Origin: an uncultured Maribacter sp.
GTDB taxonomy: Bacteria; Bacteroidota; Bacteroidia; Flavobacteriales; Flavobacteriaceae
DNA: 64,000 nt
Reading direction: 5' to 3'
Assembly: GCF_947495965.1 (NCBI RefSeq)
Contig: NZ_CANMBB010000006.1
Location: forward strand, 1 to 64,000
The translations under genes and the position numbers were made by a program. Shown one piece after another: positions 18,441-29,032 of this stretch. Within the stretch, counting starts at the first letter, position 1. The number at the start of each line of letters is the position of its first letter. The notes beneath the pieces are model-generated. The model made no database searches, was not told where the DNA came from, and worked only from the letters and a program-made list of their open reading frames with translations.

Positions 18441-20255
18441 ATGAAATTAAATCAAAAATCATATCTATTGCGTATGTTGTCAATAGGGATAGTTTTATCA
18501 AGCCTATTAGTATCTTGTAGTAAGGATAGTGATCTACTATCAGAATATGTAATTAACCATGATACTCAAAATATTACTAAAAGCTCAGTTGTAGATGACA
18601 ATTTCATAATCAGCCCTGGTAACACGCAATCCCTCGATGTTTTGGAAAATGATAATTTCTCAGATGAGAAGGATATTGTTATAACTAGTGTATCCAATCC
18701 TATTAATGGAGATATAACTGTAAAAGAAAACAATACTATTGAATATATTGCACCTAATAGCTCTAATAGAATTGTTGATACTTTTACATATACCACTGAA
18801 ACTAAAGATAATAATGGAGAGACTACTATAGATACAGGGAATGTTACTATTGTAGTAAACGAAGAAGAAGATAAACTTAATTATTTTTTTACTGATAAAG
18901 CTAAAGTAGAATTAAAAAAACGTTTTGAAAATGGGTATATAGCTGGTTCTGGTTTTAATGATGATATTTCAGAAATAATATTGAATACGACTTTGTTTGC
19001 TGCCAACCCAAGTGAGTATAGACCTGTTTTTGGTCTCAAGGATATGTCCCAGAGCTATAACGGGACAATAAATAATAGTGGGCATAGTTTACATACAACG
19101 GCAGTTTATGCATATGCTGTTGACAATGTAAATTTGGCAAATATTGTTGCAAATGAAATACTAGCTATAGTAAACACAAATGATCTTTATTCTCCTTACT
19201 GGAACTCTTCTAATACCATACGATGGGATAATACAGAAGACCAACTTTGGGTACAAGCTTCTACAGCAAAAAAACTAAAAAATAGTTATTTTTTTATCAA
19301 ACAATTACAAGAAGTACTTACCGATTCGAACAAATCTAATATAGAAGCATGGTTTAAAAGGTTTGCTGAATTAGGATATAATGCTTTAAAATCTCGTATG
19401 TCATTTTATTTTGGAAATAATTGGGAATTCAATGGGGTTTCTAAATTTTATGCGGAAGGAGTATATCCGAAAGAATATGGGAGTACAACTCCTATACAAG
19501 ACGCTTCTGGAAAGGATTTATATACCATAGCATGGGCTCAAGATCATTTTAATAATCGTAATTGGGATATTATAGCATATATTCATTCATGGTCGGTTGG
19601 TGCAAATAATTTGGAAATGGAATCATGGTGTCGAGAGTTTTTTAAAATCTCACTTAAGTATGGGTTATTTCCGGATGGTACATGGTGGGAAATGCAAAGA
19701 AATATTGATGAGGATCCAGCGAAAGGAGTATATTATGGCTGGGTTAGTTTAGGAGCTATGGTACAAATGGCTCATTTAGATGCTTCTGCTAATCATTTCC
19801 CTAATGATAGATTGTATGATTATAAAACTACAGAAGGTATTTTAAAAGGTTCTACGAATTTAACTGTTGAAGGATTTAAAGGAACAAGTACAACTGATGG
19901 GATTACAGAAAAAAGTCTATTAACATTTTTAACTGGACAAGGAAAATACCTGAGAAAATCAATAGATGGAGGGTGGAATGATATTAGGTTTTTTAAAAAT
20001 TCATCTGGTGCTTTAGCTCCTCTTTCTACAGTAGGTACCAGACAACCTAGTGCAGTACCGGCTATGGCAAATTTGTATTACAAATCACAAGACTTAAAAG
20101 ATTTATATATGTACAATACTGCTGTTGGTTACCCTGCAAAAGTGGTTATTGGAGAAGGTTACATGGCAGGTGTAGCAGATGAAGATTCTGGACCTTGGGG
20201 AAATCTAATATTTGGATCTATGTGGTATAATCAGGAGGATAATTTCTTTAATTAA
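18441..20255 (+). CDS. Alginate-lyase-superfamily-like lipoprotein with cadherin-like domain
   Basis: I chose the ATG at 18441 (an earlier ATG is at 18414) because it gives a clean lipoprotein signal, MKLNQKSYLL to LLVSC, with Cys26. The acidic CSKDSD after it resembles surface-export signals of Bacteroidota lipoproteins. A beta domain of about 90 residues follows (LDVLENDNFSDE to TIVVNEEED), like tandem cadherin/Ig modules. The remaining 460 residues look like the helical toroid of alginate lyase/heparinase-type enzymes (GHSLHTTAVYAYA, HSWSVGANNLEMESW, FPDGTWWEMQRN). Uronic-acid polymer cleavage at the cell surface is probable, with substrate unknown. It follows the polysaccharide locus after 290 bases and may have its own promoter. 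Confidence 0.62.
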   Translation: MKLNQKSYLLRMLSIGIVLSSLLVSCSKDSDLLSEYVINHDTQNITKSSVVDDNFIISPGNTQSLDVLENDNFSDEKDIVITSVSNPINGDITVKENNTIEYIAPNSSNRIVDTFTYTTETKDNNGETTIDTGNVTIVVNEEEDKLNYFFTDKAKVELKKRFENGYIAGSGFNDDISEIILNTTLFAANPSEYRPVFGLKDMSQSYNGTINNSGHSLHTTAVYAYAVDNVNLANIVANEILAIVNTNDLYSPYWNSSNTIRWDNTEDQLWVQASTAKKLKNSYFFIKQLQEVLTDSNKSNIEAWFKRFAELGYNALKSRMSFYFGNNWEFNGVSKFYAEGVYPKEYGSTTPIQDASGKDLYTIAWAQDHFNNRNWDIIAYIHSWSVGANNLEMESWCREFFKISLKYGLFPDGTWWEMQRNIDEDPAKGVYYGWVSLGAMVQMAHLDASANHFPNDRLYDYKTTEGILKGSTNLTVEGFKGTSTTDGITEKSLLTFLTGQGKYLRKSIDGGWNDIRFFKNSSGALAPLSTVGTRQPSAVPAMANLYYKSQDLKDLYMYNTAVGYPAKVVIGEGYMAGVADEDSGPWGNLIFGSMWYNQEDNFFN

Positions 20256-20360
20256 GAAATTATTGCAAGTGCAGGTTAAATTTTAAAATTGTAATCATTA
20301 CTTTTATATATCAATATCTGTATTTTTTTAATTATAAAATTGATAAATATCTTTATTAAA

Positions 20361-20654
20361 TTAATCTGCTAACACGATAATTTTATTATTATTCATTTCT
20401 ACAGTTCCAGAACTAATCTTAATAGTTAAAATCTTATTATCATCTATATGAGGAACTATTTCTCCATGAAGATCATCAAGAACTAAATGAGATTGAGAAT
20501 GTGTATGAATTTTAATAGTCCCAGACTTTAAAATAGATACTATAGATGCGTGATTTTCTAAAATCTGAAACTCACCATTTACTCCTGGTAAAACTACAGA
20601 GTCCACATCACTACTAAACAATGTAGCTTCTGGCGATACAATTTCTAAATACAT
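20361..20654 (-). CDS. atpC: ATP synthase F1 epsilon subunit
   Basis: The 97 residues match the N-terminal beta-sandwich of epsilon (LEIVSPEATLFSSDVDSVVLPGVNGEFQIL) and end after it. The C-terminal helical hairpin that inhibits ATP hydrolysis in other phyla is absent, as is usual for Bacteroidota. It lies downstream of atpD on the minus strand, separated by 71 bases that contain a perfect hairpin. Its product sits in the F1 central stalk at the inner membrane. Confidence 0.95.
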   Translation of the reverse strand: MYLEIVSPEATLFSSDVDSVVLPGVNGEFQILENHASIVSILKSGTIKIHTHSQSHLVLDDLHGEIVPHIDDNKILTIKISSGTVEMNNNKIIVLAD

Positions 20655-20675
20655 ATTTTTTAGTTATGAGTTATA

Positions 20676-20717
20676 AGTTATAAGTTATGAGTAAAGAGTT
20701 ACTCATAACTTATAACT
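20676..20717. repeat. Perfect 19-bp inverted repeat between atpD and atpC
   Basis: The left arm AGTTATAAGTTATGAGTAA (20676-20694), loop AGAG, and right arm at 20699-20717 form an exact hairpin. The sequence just left of it (20662-20675) is a partial copy of the same TTATGAG/TTATAAG units. On the minus strand the hairpin lies between the atpD stop and the atpC start and has no T-run directly after it. It looks like a mobile palindromic repeat or an mRNA processing/stability element rather than a terminator. Confidence 0.8.
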
Positions 20718-20725
20718 CTGAACTT

Positions 20726-22237
<1,512 letters not shown>

Positions 22238-22265
22238 TTACGTGTTTAAGTATTTAGTATTAATT

Positions 22266-22336
22266 AAGCCAAATTTGGCTTCTATTTTCAGGCTGCGAAG
22301 ATACGGTTTAAACACTAAATTAAAAATAGTTTAAAC
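22266..22336 (-). promoter_or_regulatory. atpD promoter region with palindromes
   Basis: On the minus strand a TATCTTCG box (22296-22303) is one base away from the Bacteroidota -7 consensus TAnnTTTG and lies about 60 bases before the atpD start. Two GTTTAAAC palindromes (22306-22313, 22329-22336) flank the -33 area, 23 bp apart. A 16-bp palindrome AAGCCAAATTTGGCTT (22266-22281) would fall in the 5' leader. No clear -33 TTTG is visible. Confidence 0.4.
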
Positions 22337-22339
22337 AAA

Positions 22340-22371
22340 AAAAAGGAGCATTAACAATATTGCTCCTTTTT
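22340..22371 (-). terminator. Intrinsic terminator of the SGNH lipoprotein gene
   Basis: On the minus strand an AAAAAGGAGCA stem pairs with TGCTCCTTTTT around a 10-base loop and ends in a run of eight T (A-run at 22337-22344 on the plus strand). It lies 19 bases after the stop of the gene ending at 22390 and separates it from atpD. Confidence 0.88.
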
Positions 22372-22389
22372 GTATACTATTTATTTATG

Positions 22390-24036
22390 TTATTGTAATG
22401 CCGGGGAATAATTTGTTGGGTAATCTGCAGGATTATTTACATTTCCTGATAAAATAAAGTTTGACCCAAAAGTAGCATCAATTTGTTCTAAAAATTTATT
22501 TGCCATTACTGCATAACCTCTACTTGTTAAGTGTATCCCATCTAAGCTCACTAAACCACCAGTAACTAAATCTGTAGTAAATGTAAATTCTCCAGCTTCC
22601 AAACCTGTTGTAGAAGCTACTGATAAAATACTATTTAAATCTACCAAAGCAATATCTGAACTTGCACTTGCCACGGCTGCTATTGTTTGGTTATAAGCAT
22701 CTGTTGCTTGTTTAATTTCTAACTGCTCACTAGGTAATAATACCCATTTATCTTCTAAAGGAAGTGATACTCCCTCTACAGAAAATTGACCAGCAAGTTG
22801 CAAGGTTAATCCTTGGTTCATTAATGACGCTACTGATTTTGTATTAATTTCCCCTATAGTGGAACTACTTGGCAACACAAACAAATCATCTTCAGTGGCT
22901 TGTCTTGCCTGGCCATAGGCGTTTCCTAATAAATTTGCTACAAGAGGTGCTGCTTGCACTGGTAGTCCAAATTGTTGTACAAAAATTGGAAAAGTTTCGC
23001 TTGCATTTAATGCCCCTATTATTTGCGAAGATAAATCATCTAATGTCTCATCTTTAATTACTACAGCACTTGCTGCTGTTTCCGAAAATTCTATAACACG
23101 GTTTGGTTGCTCTAAAGCAATAAATATTTGATTAATTGCTCCATAAACAGTATTTAATGTTGGGATTTGAGGCCCAAAATCTTCATTTGTTGGATCTAAA
23201 GGATTGTGTGGCACAGTTGTAAAGTGTGGTAAATCTGTAATATAAGGCACATTGGTAACTACTCCTTTTGCTCCATTAGATGTAAGTGTTGTAACTAAAG
23301 TATTAAAAGCAAAATCAAAAGTATTTATATCTGTAATAGTATTTGTGCCATCTCCTCCTGTAGTAGCGTATCCTAAAACATCGTTACCACCAATTTCTGA
23401 TAAAGTAAAAAATGTAGGGTTTTGTGCCATAGCCAACTCTAATAAAGAAGCATTTGGATTATCTGCTGCTAAACGTATTGCATAAGGATTTGCCGCCGTA
23501 GGAAAATTAGCAATACTACCATACCCATTTCCTAATAAATGAAAACTTTTAGCTCCAGGTACTCCTAGGTTCTTAAATGTTCCTGTTGGGTTATTAAGCA
23601 AAAAGTCTGTTGTTGGTGTTATATCGCCAATTACATCTTTTAAAGCAGCTGGTCCTTTACCATCAAAAACTAATCTTGGTTTAAATAAAGTATCTGTCTG
23701 TGCATTTATTACCAAATTTCCACCTAGCACAAGTCCTCCAATATTATCATTCATTAAGGGCTGTGTAAATTCACCTCCTCCTAGCATTTGGAATTTCTTT
23801 GCTAATAAATTTGGGAAAGAATTTTCTTGAGCCGCTTTAAATAGAGCGTTATCTGTAAAACCTGCTGTAAAAGAAGCCCCAAGCGCTACATAATTAGAAA
23901 AATCTACAGAGCCTGCAGTTAATTCTGGCAACTCAGCAACTATTTCCTTTTCCACAAGGTCAACGTCTTCAATATCATTACATGCCACAAAAGCACTAAT
24001 AACAAGTAATGGTAATATGTATTTTATATTTTTCAT
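22390..24036 (-). CDS. SGNH/GDSL-type hydrolase-like lipoprotein
   Basis: This is a 548-residue lipoprotein: signal MKNIKYILPLLVISAFVAC with Cys19, followed by an acidic stretch. SGNH blocks can be seen: Ser55 in YVALGASFTAGF (block I, with Ala in place of the usual Asp of GDS), GGNDVLGY (block III, Asn) and LDGIHLTSRGYAVMAN (block V, Asp-x-x-His). The middle region of about 250 residues is longer than in simple SGNH esterases. It lies 20 bases downstream of a TonB-dependent receptor gene, so it is probably the surface lipoprotein partner of that receptor, perhaps removing acyl or acetyl groups from the substrate. Confidence 0.75.
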   Translation of the reverse strand: MKNIKYILPLLVISAFVACNDIEDVDLVEKEIVAELPELTAGSVDFSNYVALGASFTAGFTDNALFKAAQENSFPNLLAKKFQMLGGGEFTQPLMNDNIGGLVLGGNLVINAQTDTLFKPRLVFDGKGPAALKDVIGDITPTTDFLLNNPTGTFKNLGVPGAKSFHLLGNGYGSIANFPTAANPYAIRLAADNPNASLLELAMAQNPTFFTLSEIGGNDVLGYATTGGDGTNTITDINTFDFAFNTLVTTLTSNGAKGVVTNVPYITDLPHFTTVPHNPLDPTNEDFGPQIPTLNTVYGAINQIFIALEQPNRVIEFSETAASAVVIKDETLDDLSSQIIGALNASETFPIFVQQFGLPVQAAPLVANLLGNAYGQARQATEDDLFVLPSSSTIGEINTKSVASLMNQGLTLQLAGQFSVEGVSLPLEDKWVLLPSEQLEIKQATDAYNQTIAAVASASSDIALVDLNSILSVASTTGLEAGEFTFTTDLVTGGLVSLDGIHLTSRGYAVMANKFLEQIDATFGSNFILSGNVNNPADYPTNYSPALQ

Positions 24037-24056
24037 TGTAATTTTTTTTAAGTTTT

Positions 24057-26816
24057 CTAGTTATTTATTGTCCATGATAAATAGTACATAGAACCAATAA
24101 ACCCTGTTCCAAAAGCTGTAAAGTACTCATCTCCTAACAGGTTAGTTGCCCCTACTTTAAAGGAAGATTTTATGCTAGGGACTGTATAATTTATTTGCGC
24201 ATCAACGGTATGAAACTCTGGCACTACACCATTACCAAAGGTTGCTTCCCAGTAATAATCATCGCTAAACCTATAGGAAACATTGAATCCTAAATTTTCA
24301 AACAATTCGGTATTCCCAAATGATGCTTTAAACTTATGCTCTGGTGTATTAAAGTTTGTTGCAAAATCTGGATACGTTTCTCTATCAAAATCTAGCTTAG
24401 CATAGGTGTAACTTCCACTTAAATCAAAATTTCCAAAAACTTTAGCAGAAAGACCTATTGAAGCCCCATAAGAAGAAATATCTGCTTCTGAATTTGTATA
24501 GGTACTCCATGCTTGGTAATCATCATTAGCTATTGCAACAATAGATAATGGTTCTCCTACATTTCCGTAATAAGGAGAAACTACTACTTCTTGCGAAATA
24601 AAGTCTTTATAGTTATTGTAATACACACTAAAATCTACTATTAATTTATCTATTTTACCTCTATACCCTAACTCTATAGACTGTACCTGTTCTGGTTTAA
24701 CTATATCAGGATTAGAAATTTCTAAAACAGATGGATCCCCTGTATCACTAAGAGCCAAAACAGAACTTGCAGTATAAGAGTTATTATATGCAACTGCTCC
24801 TGTTTGCGTAACAGTAGCTGGCTGACCGAAATCATCTTGACCTGTTTGACTTACATTAAACTCTCTAGAATACCTATCTAAATTATTTGGAGCGGAACCA
24901 ATTAAAATTGCGCGCCCTGCATCTAATCCTATAAATAAATCTTGTGTAGTAGGGTTTCTAAAACCTGTTTGCGCAGAAACTCTAATATTATGATCACGAT
25001 TAAGTGTTAAACCCGCAGATAATCTTGGAGAAAAGAATCCATCAAAAAATTCTGATTTATCATAACGTACAGAACCTGTAATTTTTACACTTTTCTCTTC
25101 ATCTATTTCAAATTTCTTTTGAATTTGTGTGTATACCCCAAACTCTGAATAATCTATAGTGCCATCTAAATCGGTATAAATAGTTCCTGAAGAATTTAAA
25201 CTATATTGTCTATAGGACCCCCCTACTTGTATGTCTGCAAAATCTGTTAAATGACTAAAATTATAATTACCATCTGCATGATAATACTTAGAAGCATCTT
25301 GAAATTTAGACCCTTGAGATAAGTCTGGGTTTTGTATAGTCTTATCAAAAGCCGCTTTAAATTCAGGTGAACCTGGTAAATAACGACCAGTATCTGCTGC
25401 AGCTCTAGCGGCATCATGCTTTTGTTGGGTTGTTAAACCTGTTGGATTCCCACTTAGCTCAATACCAGCATACGTTGCTATATAATCTCCAAACCAATCT
25501 TCGTCACTTTTCCAAGCTCTATTAATATTTATTCCTGTGAAAACCATATCATAAGAGTCTCCTGCTTTATCATTTACTACATATCCTCTTAGATAAAAGT
25601 TATCATTTCTAACCTCTAACTTATGTTGCTGCTGAAAAAAACCATTAATATTATATCTATTTGTTCCTTGATAAATAGTAGAACCAGTACCCACTTTACC
25701 TACATAGGATATTTCTAAACTATTATCCTCTATTGGTCTATAATATAATCCCCAATCTGCTTTAATACTTTCTGCATTATAATTTGTTAAAGTAGCCTCA
25801 TTATACCCTGTTCTACTAACTACTACATCAGGTATTACTCCTAATCCCGAGGCAGATCTAATATTTGTAGAAACCTCATCCCCATAAACATTTATACCAT
25901 CATAATTTGTATCTGCTCTTGTTCCTCCAAGAATTGTTTTGTCTACCTCACTAGTTGCTGCCCAATCTGTACCTTTTAAGTACCCAAAGTTAACTTTAGC
26001 TGCAAATTTATCATTGAATTTATGTGCTGCGCGTATTGCAAAATCTGTGTAAGCATTATCTCCTGCAGCTTCTTGTGAAGTTATTCCTCTTTTTATAGAT
26101 ACGCTAATACCATCATAGTCAAAAGGGTTTTTACTAGTCATAAAAAGAATTCCATTAAATGCATTTGCACCATATAGTGCAGAAGATGCTCCTGGAAGTA
26201 ATTCAACACTTTTAACATCTGGCTCAACTAAGCCAACTAAATTTCCAATAGGAAAATTTAAGGCTGGTGTAGAATTATCCATACCATCTACTAACTGCAT
26301 AAACCTATTATTTGCAAAAGTTGCAAAACCTCTAGTGTTTACAGACTTAAATGTTAAACTATTGGTATTAACATCCACCCCTTTTAAGTTTTCTAATCCT
26401 CCGTAGAAATCTGCTGCTGCAGTAGTTTCTATTTCTTTTAAACCAAAACGTTCTACAGTAACTGGAGATTCAAAAATACGTTCAGGTGTTCTAGAAGCAG
26501 ATAAAACTACTTCATCTAAAAAGGTTTGCGCTTCATTTAATGTAATAGAAATTGTTTGGTTATTTGCAGTAATATTTGATAATGCTTCTGTGTACCCCAA
26601 ACTTGTTACATTCAATTGAAACGGAGGGACTTCAGAAGTTTCTAATACAAAATTACCATCAAAATCTGTTACTGTTCCAATTGCTTTTCCCACAATTACA
26701 ACATTTGCTCCTGGTACAGGATTAGCATCTTGATCAGTCACAGAACCTTTAACAATGGTCTGCGCGTAGGTACCCAATCCGAATAAAAGGAAGGATAAAA
26801 AGAGTATTTTTCTCAT
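24057..26816 (-). CDS. TonB-dependent receptor with carboxypeptidase-regulatory-like domain
   Basis: This is a 919-residue outer-membrane protein. The signal peptide is MRKILFLSFLLFGLGTYAQ. A CarboxypepD_reg-like domain (about 20-105, VKGSVTDQDANPVPGANVVI) is followed by a plug domain (about 115-230, including LPGASSALYGANAFNG), then a 22-strand-type barrel to the C-terminus. It should import a substrate through the outer membrane using TonB/ExbBD energy. The downstream SGNH lipoprotein is its likely partner. The substrate is not readable. Direct repeats upstream (26846-26885) may be regulatory. Confidence 0.9.
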   Translation of the reverse strand: MRKILFLSFLLFGLGTYAQTIVKGSVTDQDANPVPGANVVIVGKAIGTVTDFDGNFVLETSEVPPFQLNVTSLGYTEALSNITANNQTISITLNEAQTFLDEVVLSASRTPERIFESPVTVERFGLKEIETTAAADFYGGLENLKGVDVNTNSLTFKSVNTRGFATFANNRFMQLVDGMDNSTPALNFPIGNLVGLVEPDVKSVELLPGASSALYGANAFNGILFMTSKNPFDYDGISVSIKRGITSQEAAGDNAYTDFAIRAAHKFNDKFAAKVNFGYLKGTDWAATSEVDKTILGGTRADTNYDGINVYGDEVSTNIRSASGLGVIPDVVVSRTGYNEATLTNYNAESIKADWGLYYRPIEDNSLEISYVGKVGTGSTIYQGTNRYNINGFFQQQHKLEVRNDNFYLRGYVVNDKAGDSYDMVFTGININRAWKSDEDWFGDYIATYAGIELSGNPTGLTTQQKHDAARAAADTGRYLPGSPEFKAAFDKTIQNPDLSQGSKFQDASKYYHADGNYNFSHLTDFADIQVGGSYRQYSLNSSGTIYTDLDGTIDYSEFGVYTQIQKKFEIDEEKSVKITGSVRYDKSEFFDGFFSPRLSAGLTLNRDHNIRVSAQTGFRNPTTQDLFIGLDAGRAILIGSAPNNLDRYSREFNVSQTGQDDFGQPATVTQTGAVAYNNSYTASSVLALSDTGDPSVLEISNPDIVKPEQVQSIELGYRGKIDKLIVDFSVYYNNYKDFISQEVVVSPYYGNVGEPLSIVAIANDDYQAWSTYTNSEADISSYGASIGLSAKVFGNFDLSGSYTYAKLDFDRETYPDFATNFNTPEHKFKASFGNTELFENLGFNVSYRFSDDYYWEATFGNGVVPEFHTVDAQINYTVPSIKSSFKVGATNLLGDEYFTAFGTGFIGSMYYLSWTINN

Positions 26817-26845
26817 TCTGTTATTAATTTATTTTGTTAGCAAGT

Positions 26846-26885
26846 CAATGACAATATACTTATTTTTTTAAATTGACAATGACAA
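26846..26885. promoter_or_regulatory. Direct repeat CAATGACAA upstream of TonB-dependent receptor
   Basis: CAATGACAA occurs at 26846-26854 and again at 26877-26885, 31 bp apart (about three helical turns), 30-69 bases before the receptor start on the minus strand. The spacing suggests two same-face binding sites for a regulator. No perfect TAnnTTTG box is present, only TATTTTG nearby. Confidence 0.35.
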
Positions 26886-26960
26886 AATACAAAAAATTAT
26901 GCATGCATAGTAAATTATTCTAAAATAAACATGCATAAAATTTCATTTTTCGCAAAACAA

Positions 26961-26992
26961 AAAGAGATTACAACAATTGTTGTAATCCCTTT
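26961..26992 (-). terminator. Intrinsic terminator of glmS
   Basis: On the minus strand AAAGGGATTACAAC pairs with GTTGTAATCTCTTT (one G-T wobble), followed by a T-rich TTGTTTTG run, 22 bases after the glmS stop. It separates glmS from the TonB-dependent receptor gene. Confidence 0.8.
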
Positions 26993-27014
26993 CAATTAAT
27001 CTATTAAATTAATT

Positions 27015-28859
27015 TTACTCTACAGTAACCGACTTTGCCAAATTTCTTGGCTGATCCACATTACAATTTCTCATTACTGCTATATGATAGGATAGCAGTT
27101 GCAAAGGAATGGTGGTTAGTAAAGGTGTTAAACTCTCTAAAGTTTCTGGAATTTCAATTACATGATCTGCTAGTTCTTTTACTTGAACATCTCCCTCAGT
27201 AACTATTGCAATTATTTTACCTTTTCTAGATTTTATTTCTTGAATGTTACTTACTACTTTTTCATAATGTCCCTTTTTTGTAGCAATTACAAAAACTGGC
27301 ATTTGCTCATCTATTAAAGCAATAGGCCCATGCTTCATTTCTGCAGCAGGATACCCTTCTGCGTGTATGTAACTAATTTCTTTTAGTTTTAATGCTCCTT
27401 CTAATGCTACCGGAAAGTTATATCCTCTACCTAAATATAAGCAGTTTGTAGAATCTTTATAAACCTCTGCAACGGTTTCTACTAAATCGTTAGATTTTAA
27501 AGCCTTTTCCACTTTTGCAGGTATGGTTTCTAATTCTGTTAAATATTCATGAAATTTAGAACCAGAAAACTCTCCTTTTTCTTTTGCTAATTTTAAAGCA
27601 ATTAAAGTTAAGACTGTTATTTGCGTTGTAAAGGCTTTAGTTGATGCAACTCCAATTTCTGGACCAGCATGGGTATATGCCCCTGCATCTGATTCTCTAG
27701 CTATAGAAGAACCTACTACATTACAAACACCAAAAACAAATGCTCCTTTTTCCTTAGCTAATTTAATTGCAGCTAACGTATCTGCAGTTTCTCCAGACTG
27801 GGAAATTGCAATTAAAACATCTTTATCTGTTATTACAGGATTCCTGTATCTAAATTCCGAAGCATATTCTACTTCTACCGGGATTCTTGCTAAATCTTCA
27901 AAAATATATTCTGCTACAAGACCTGCATGCCATGAAGTACCGCAAGCAACAATAATAATTCTATTTGCATTTACAAACTTTTCAATATTCTGGTCAATGC
28001 CAGCCATACGTATTATACCTTGATCTGCTAATAAGCGACCTCGATAGGTATCCATAATAGCTCTTGGCTGTTCGTAAATTTCTTTTAACATAAAGTGATC
28101 ATAGCCACCTTTTTCAATCTCTTCTAAATTCATTTGCAGTTCCAATATATTTGGATATGCAACTGCATCGTTCTTTATTTTACGAAGTTTAATTTCTTTC
28201 CCTAATCGTACAATTGCCATTTCTTCATCTTCTAAATAAATAGCATTATTTGTAAATTCTATAAAAGGAGATGCGTCTGATGCAATAAAAAATTCATCTT
28301 CACCAACACCAATTGCTAAAGGGCTTCCTAATTTAGCAACTACAATTTCGTCCGGTTTTTTCTTATCAAAAACAGCAATAGCATATGCCCCTACCACTTG
28401 GTTTAGAGCAATTTGAACTGCTTTACCCAACTTAACCCCTTCAGTCTTTTGAACTTCCTCAATTAAATTAACTAAAACCTCTGTATCTGTGTCAGATTTA
28501 AAAGTGTAGTCTCTATTTTGTAAAGCCTTTTTAATAGACTCATAATTTTCAATAATACCATTATGAATTATTACTAAATCACCAGAATTAGAGTAATGTG
28601 GATGAGAATTAACATCATTAGGAACACCATGTGTTGCCCAACGTGTATGACCAATACCTAAAGTACCAGCCAAAGATATTTCTTTTGATTTATCTTTAAG
28701 GTCTTCTACTTTTCCCTTTGTCTTAGAAAGGTTTATATTATTACCATCAAAAAGAGCAATCCCAGCACTATCGTAACCTCTGTACTCTAATCTTTGTAAT
28801 CCTTTTATAACAATTGGAAAGGCATCTCTATGGCCTATATACCCTACAATTCCGCACAT
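27015..28859 (-). CDS. glmS: Glutamine-fructose-6-phosphate aminotransferase (isomerizing)
   Basis: A full-length 614-residue enzyme. MCGIVGYIG gives the N-terminal nucleophile Cys after Met removal, and GHTRWATHG is in the glutaminase domain. Two SIS sugar-isomerase domains follow (VACGTSWHAG, AISQSGETADT, EGYPAAEMKHGP), and it ends LAKSVTVE. It makes glucosamine-6-phosphate from fructose-6-phosphate and glutamine, the entry to UDP-GlcNAc for peptidoglycan, LPS and the local polysaccharide. It has its own promoter-like box and terminator, so it is probably a single-gene unit between the DUF4270 gene and the receptor gene. I saw no glmS ribozyme in its 173-base leader. Confidence 0.98.
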   Translation of the reverse strand: MCGIVGYIGHRDAFPIVIKGLQRLEYRGYDSAGIALFDGNNINLSKTKGKVEDLKDKSKEISLAGTLGIGHTRWATHGVPNDVNSHPHYSNSGDLVIIHNGIIENYESIKKALQNRDYTFKSDTDTEVLVNLIEEVQKTEGVKLGKAVQIALNQVVGAYAIAVFDKKKPDEIVVAKLGSPLAIGVGEDEFFIASDASPFIEFTNNAIYLEDEEMAIVRLGKEIKLRKIKNDAVAYPNILELQMNLEEIEKGGYDHFMLKEIYEQPRAIMDTYRGRLLADQGIIRMAGIDQNIEKFVNANRIIIVACGTSWHAGLVAEYIFEDLARIPVEVEYASEFRYRNPVITDKDVLIAISQSGETADTLAAIKLAKEKGAFVFGVCNVVGSSIARESDAGAYTHAGPEIGVASTKAFTTQITVLTLIALKLAKEKGEFSGSKFHEYLTELETIPAKVEKALKSNDLVETVAEVYKDSTNCLYLGRGYNFPVALEGALKLKEISYIHAEGYPAAEMKHGPIALIDEQMPVFVIATKKGHYEKVVSNIQEIKSRKGKIIAIVTEGDVQVKELADHVIEIPETLESLTPLLTTIPLQLLSYHIAVMRNCNVDQPRNLAKSVTVE

Positions 28860-28899
28860 ATTTGTTTATTAGTTAAGGTTGTATTTTATTTGTTTGAAG

Positions 28900-28907
28900 C
28901 AAATCTA
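28900..28907 (-). promoter_or_regulatory. glmS -7 promoter box
   Basis: On the minus strand TAGATTTG matches TAnnTTTG exactly, about 40 bases before the glmS ATG. There is no convincing -33 TTTG upstream. The call is by motif only. Confidence 0.45.
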
Positions 28908-29032
28908 TATTAAGTATTAATAAAAAAATAGAGAAATTAGATATATAACTTATAATTCCTTTAAGATGTAATAAATACGTAATACAACAACTATAACGTC
29001 TTAAAATTAAATGTAATATATCGGATACTTAT

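Noticed and set aside
28860-29032. Possible glmS ribozyme/riboswitch in the glmS leader
   Set aside because: The leader is very AT-rich and shows none of the conserved ribozyme core. A plain TAnnTTTG promoter box is present instead.
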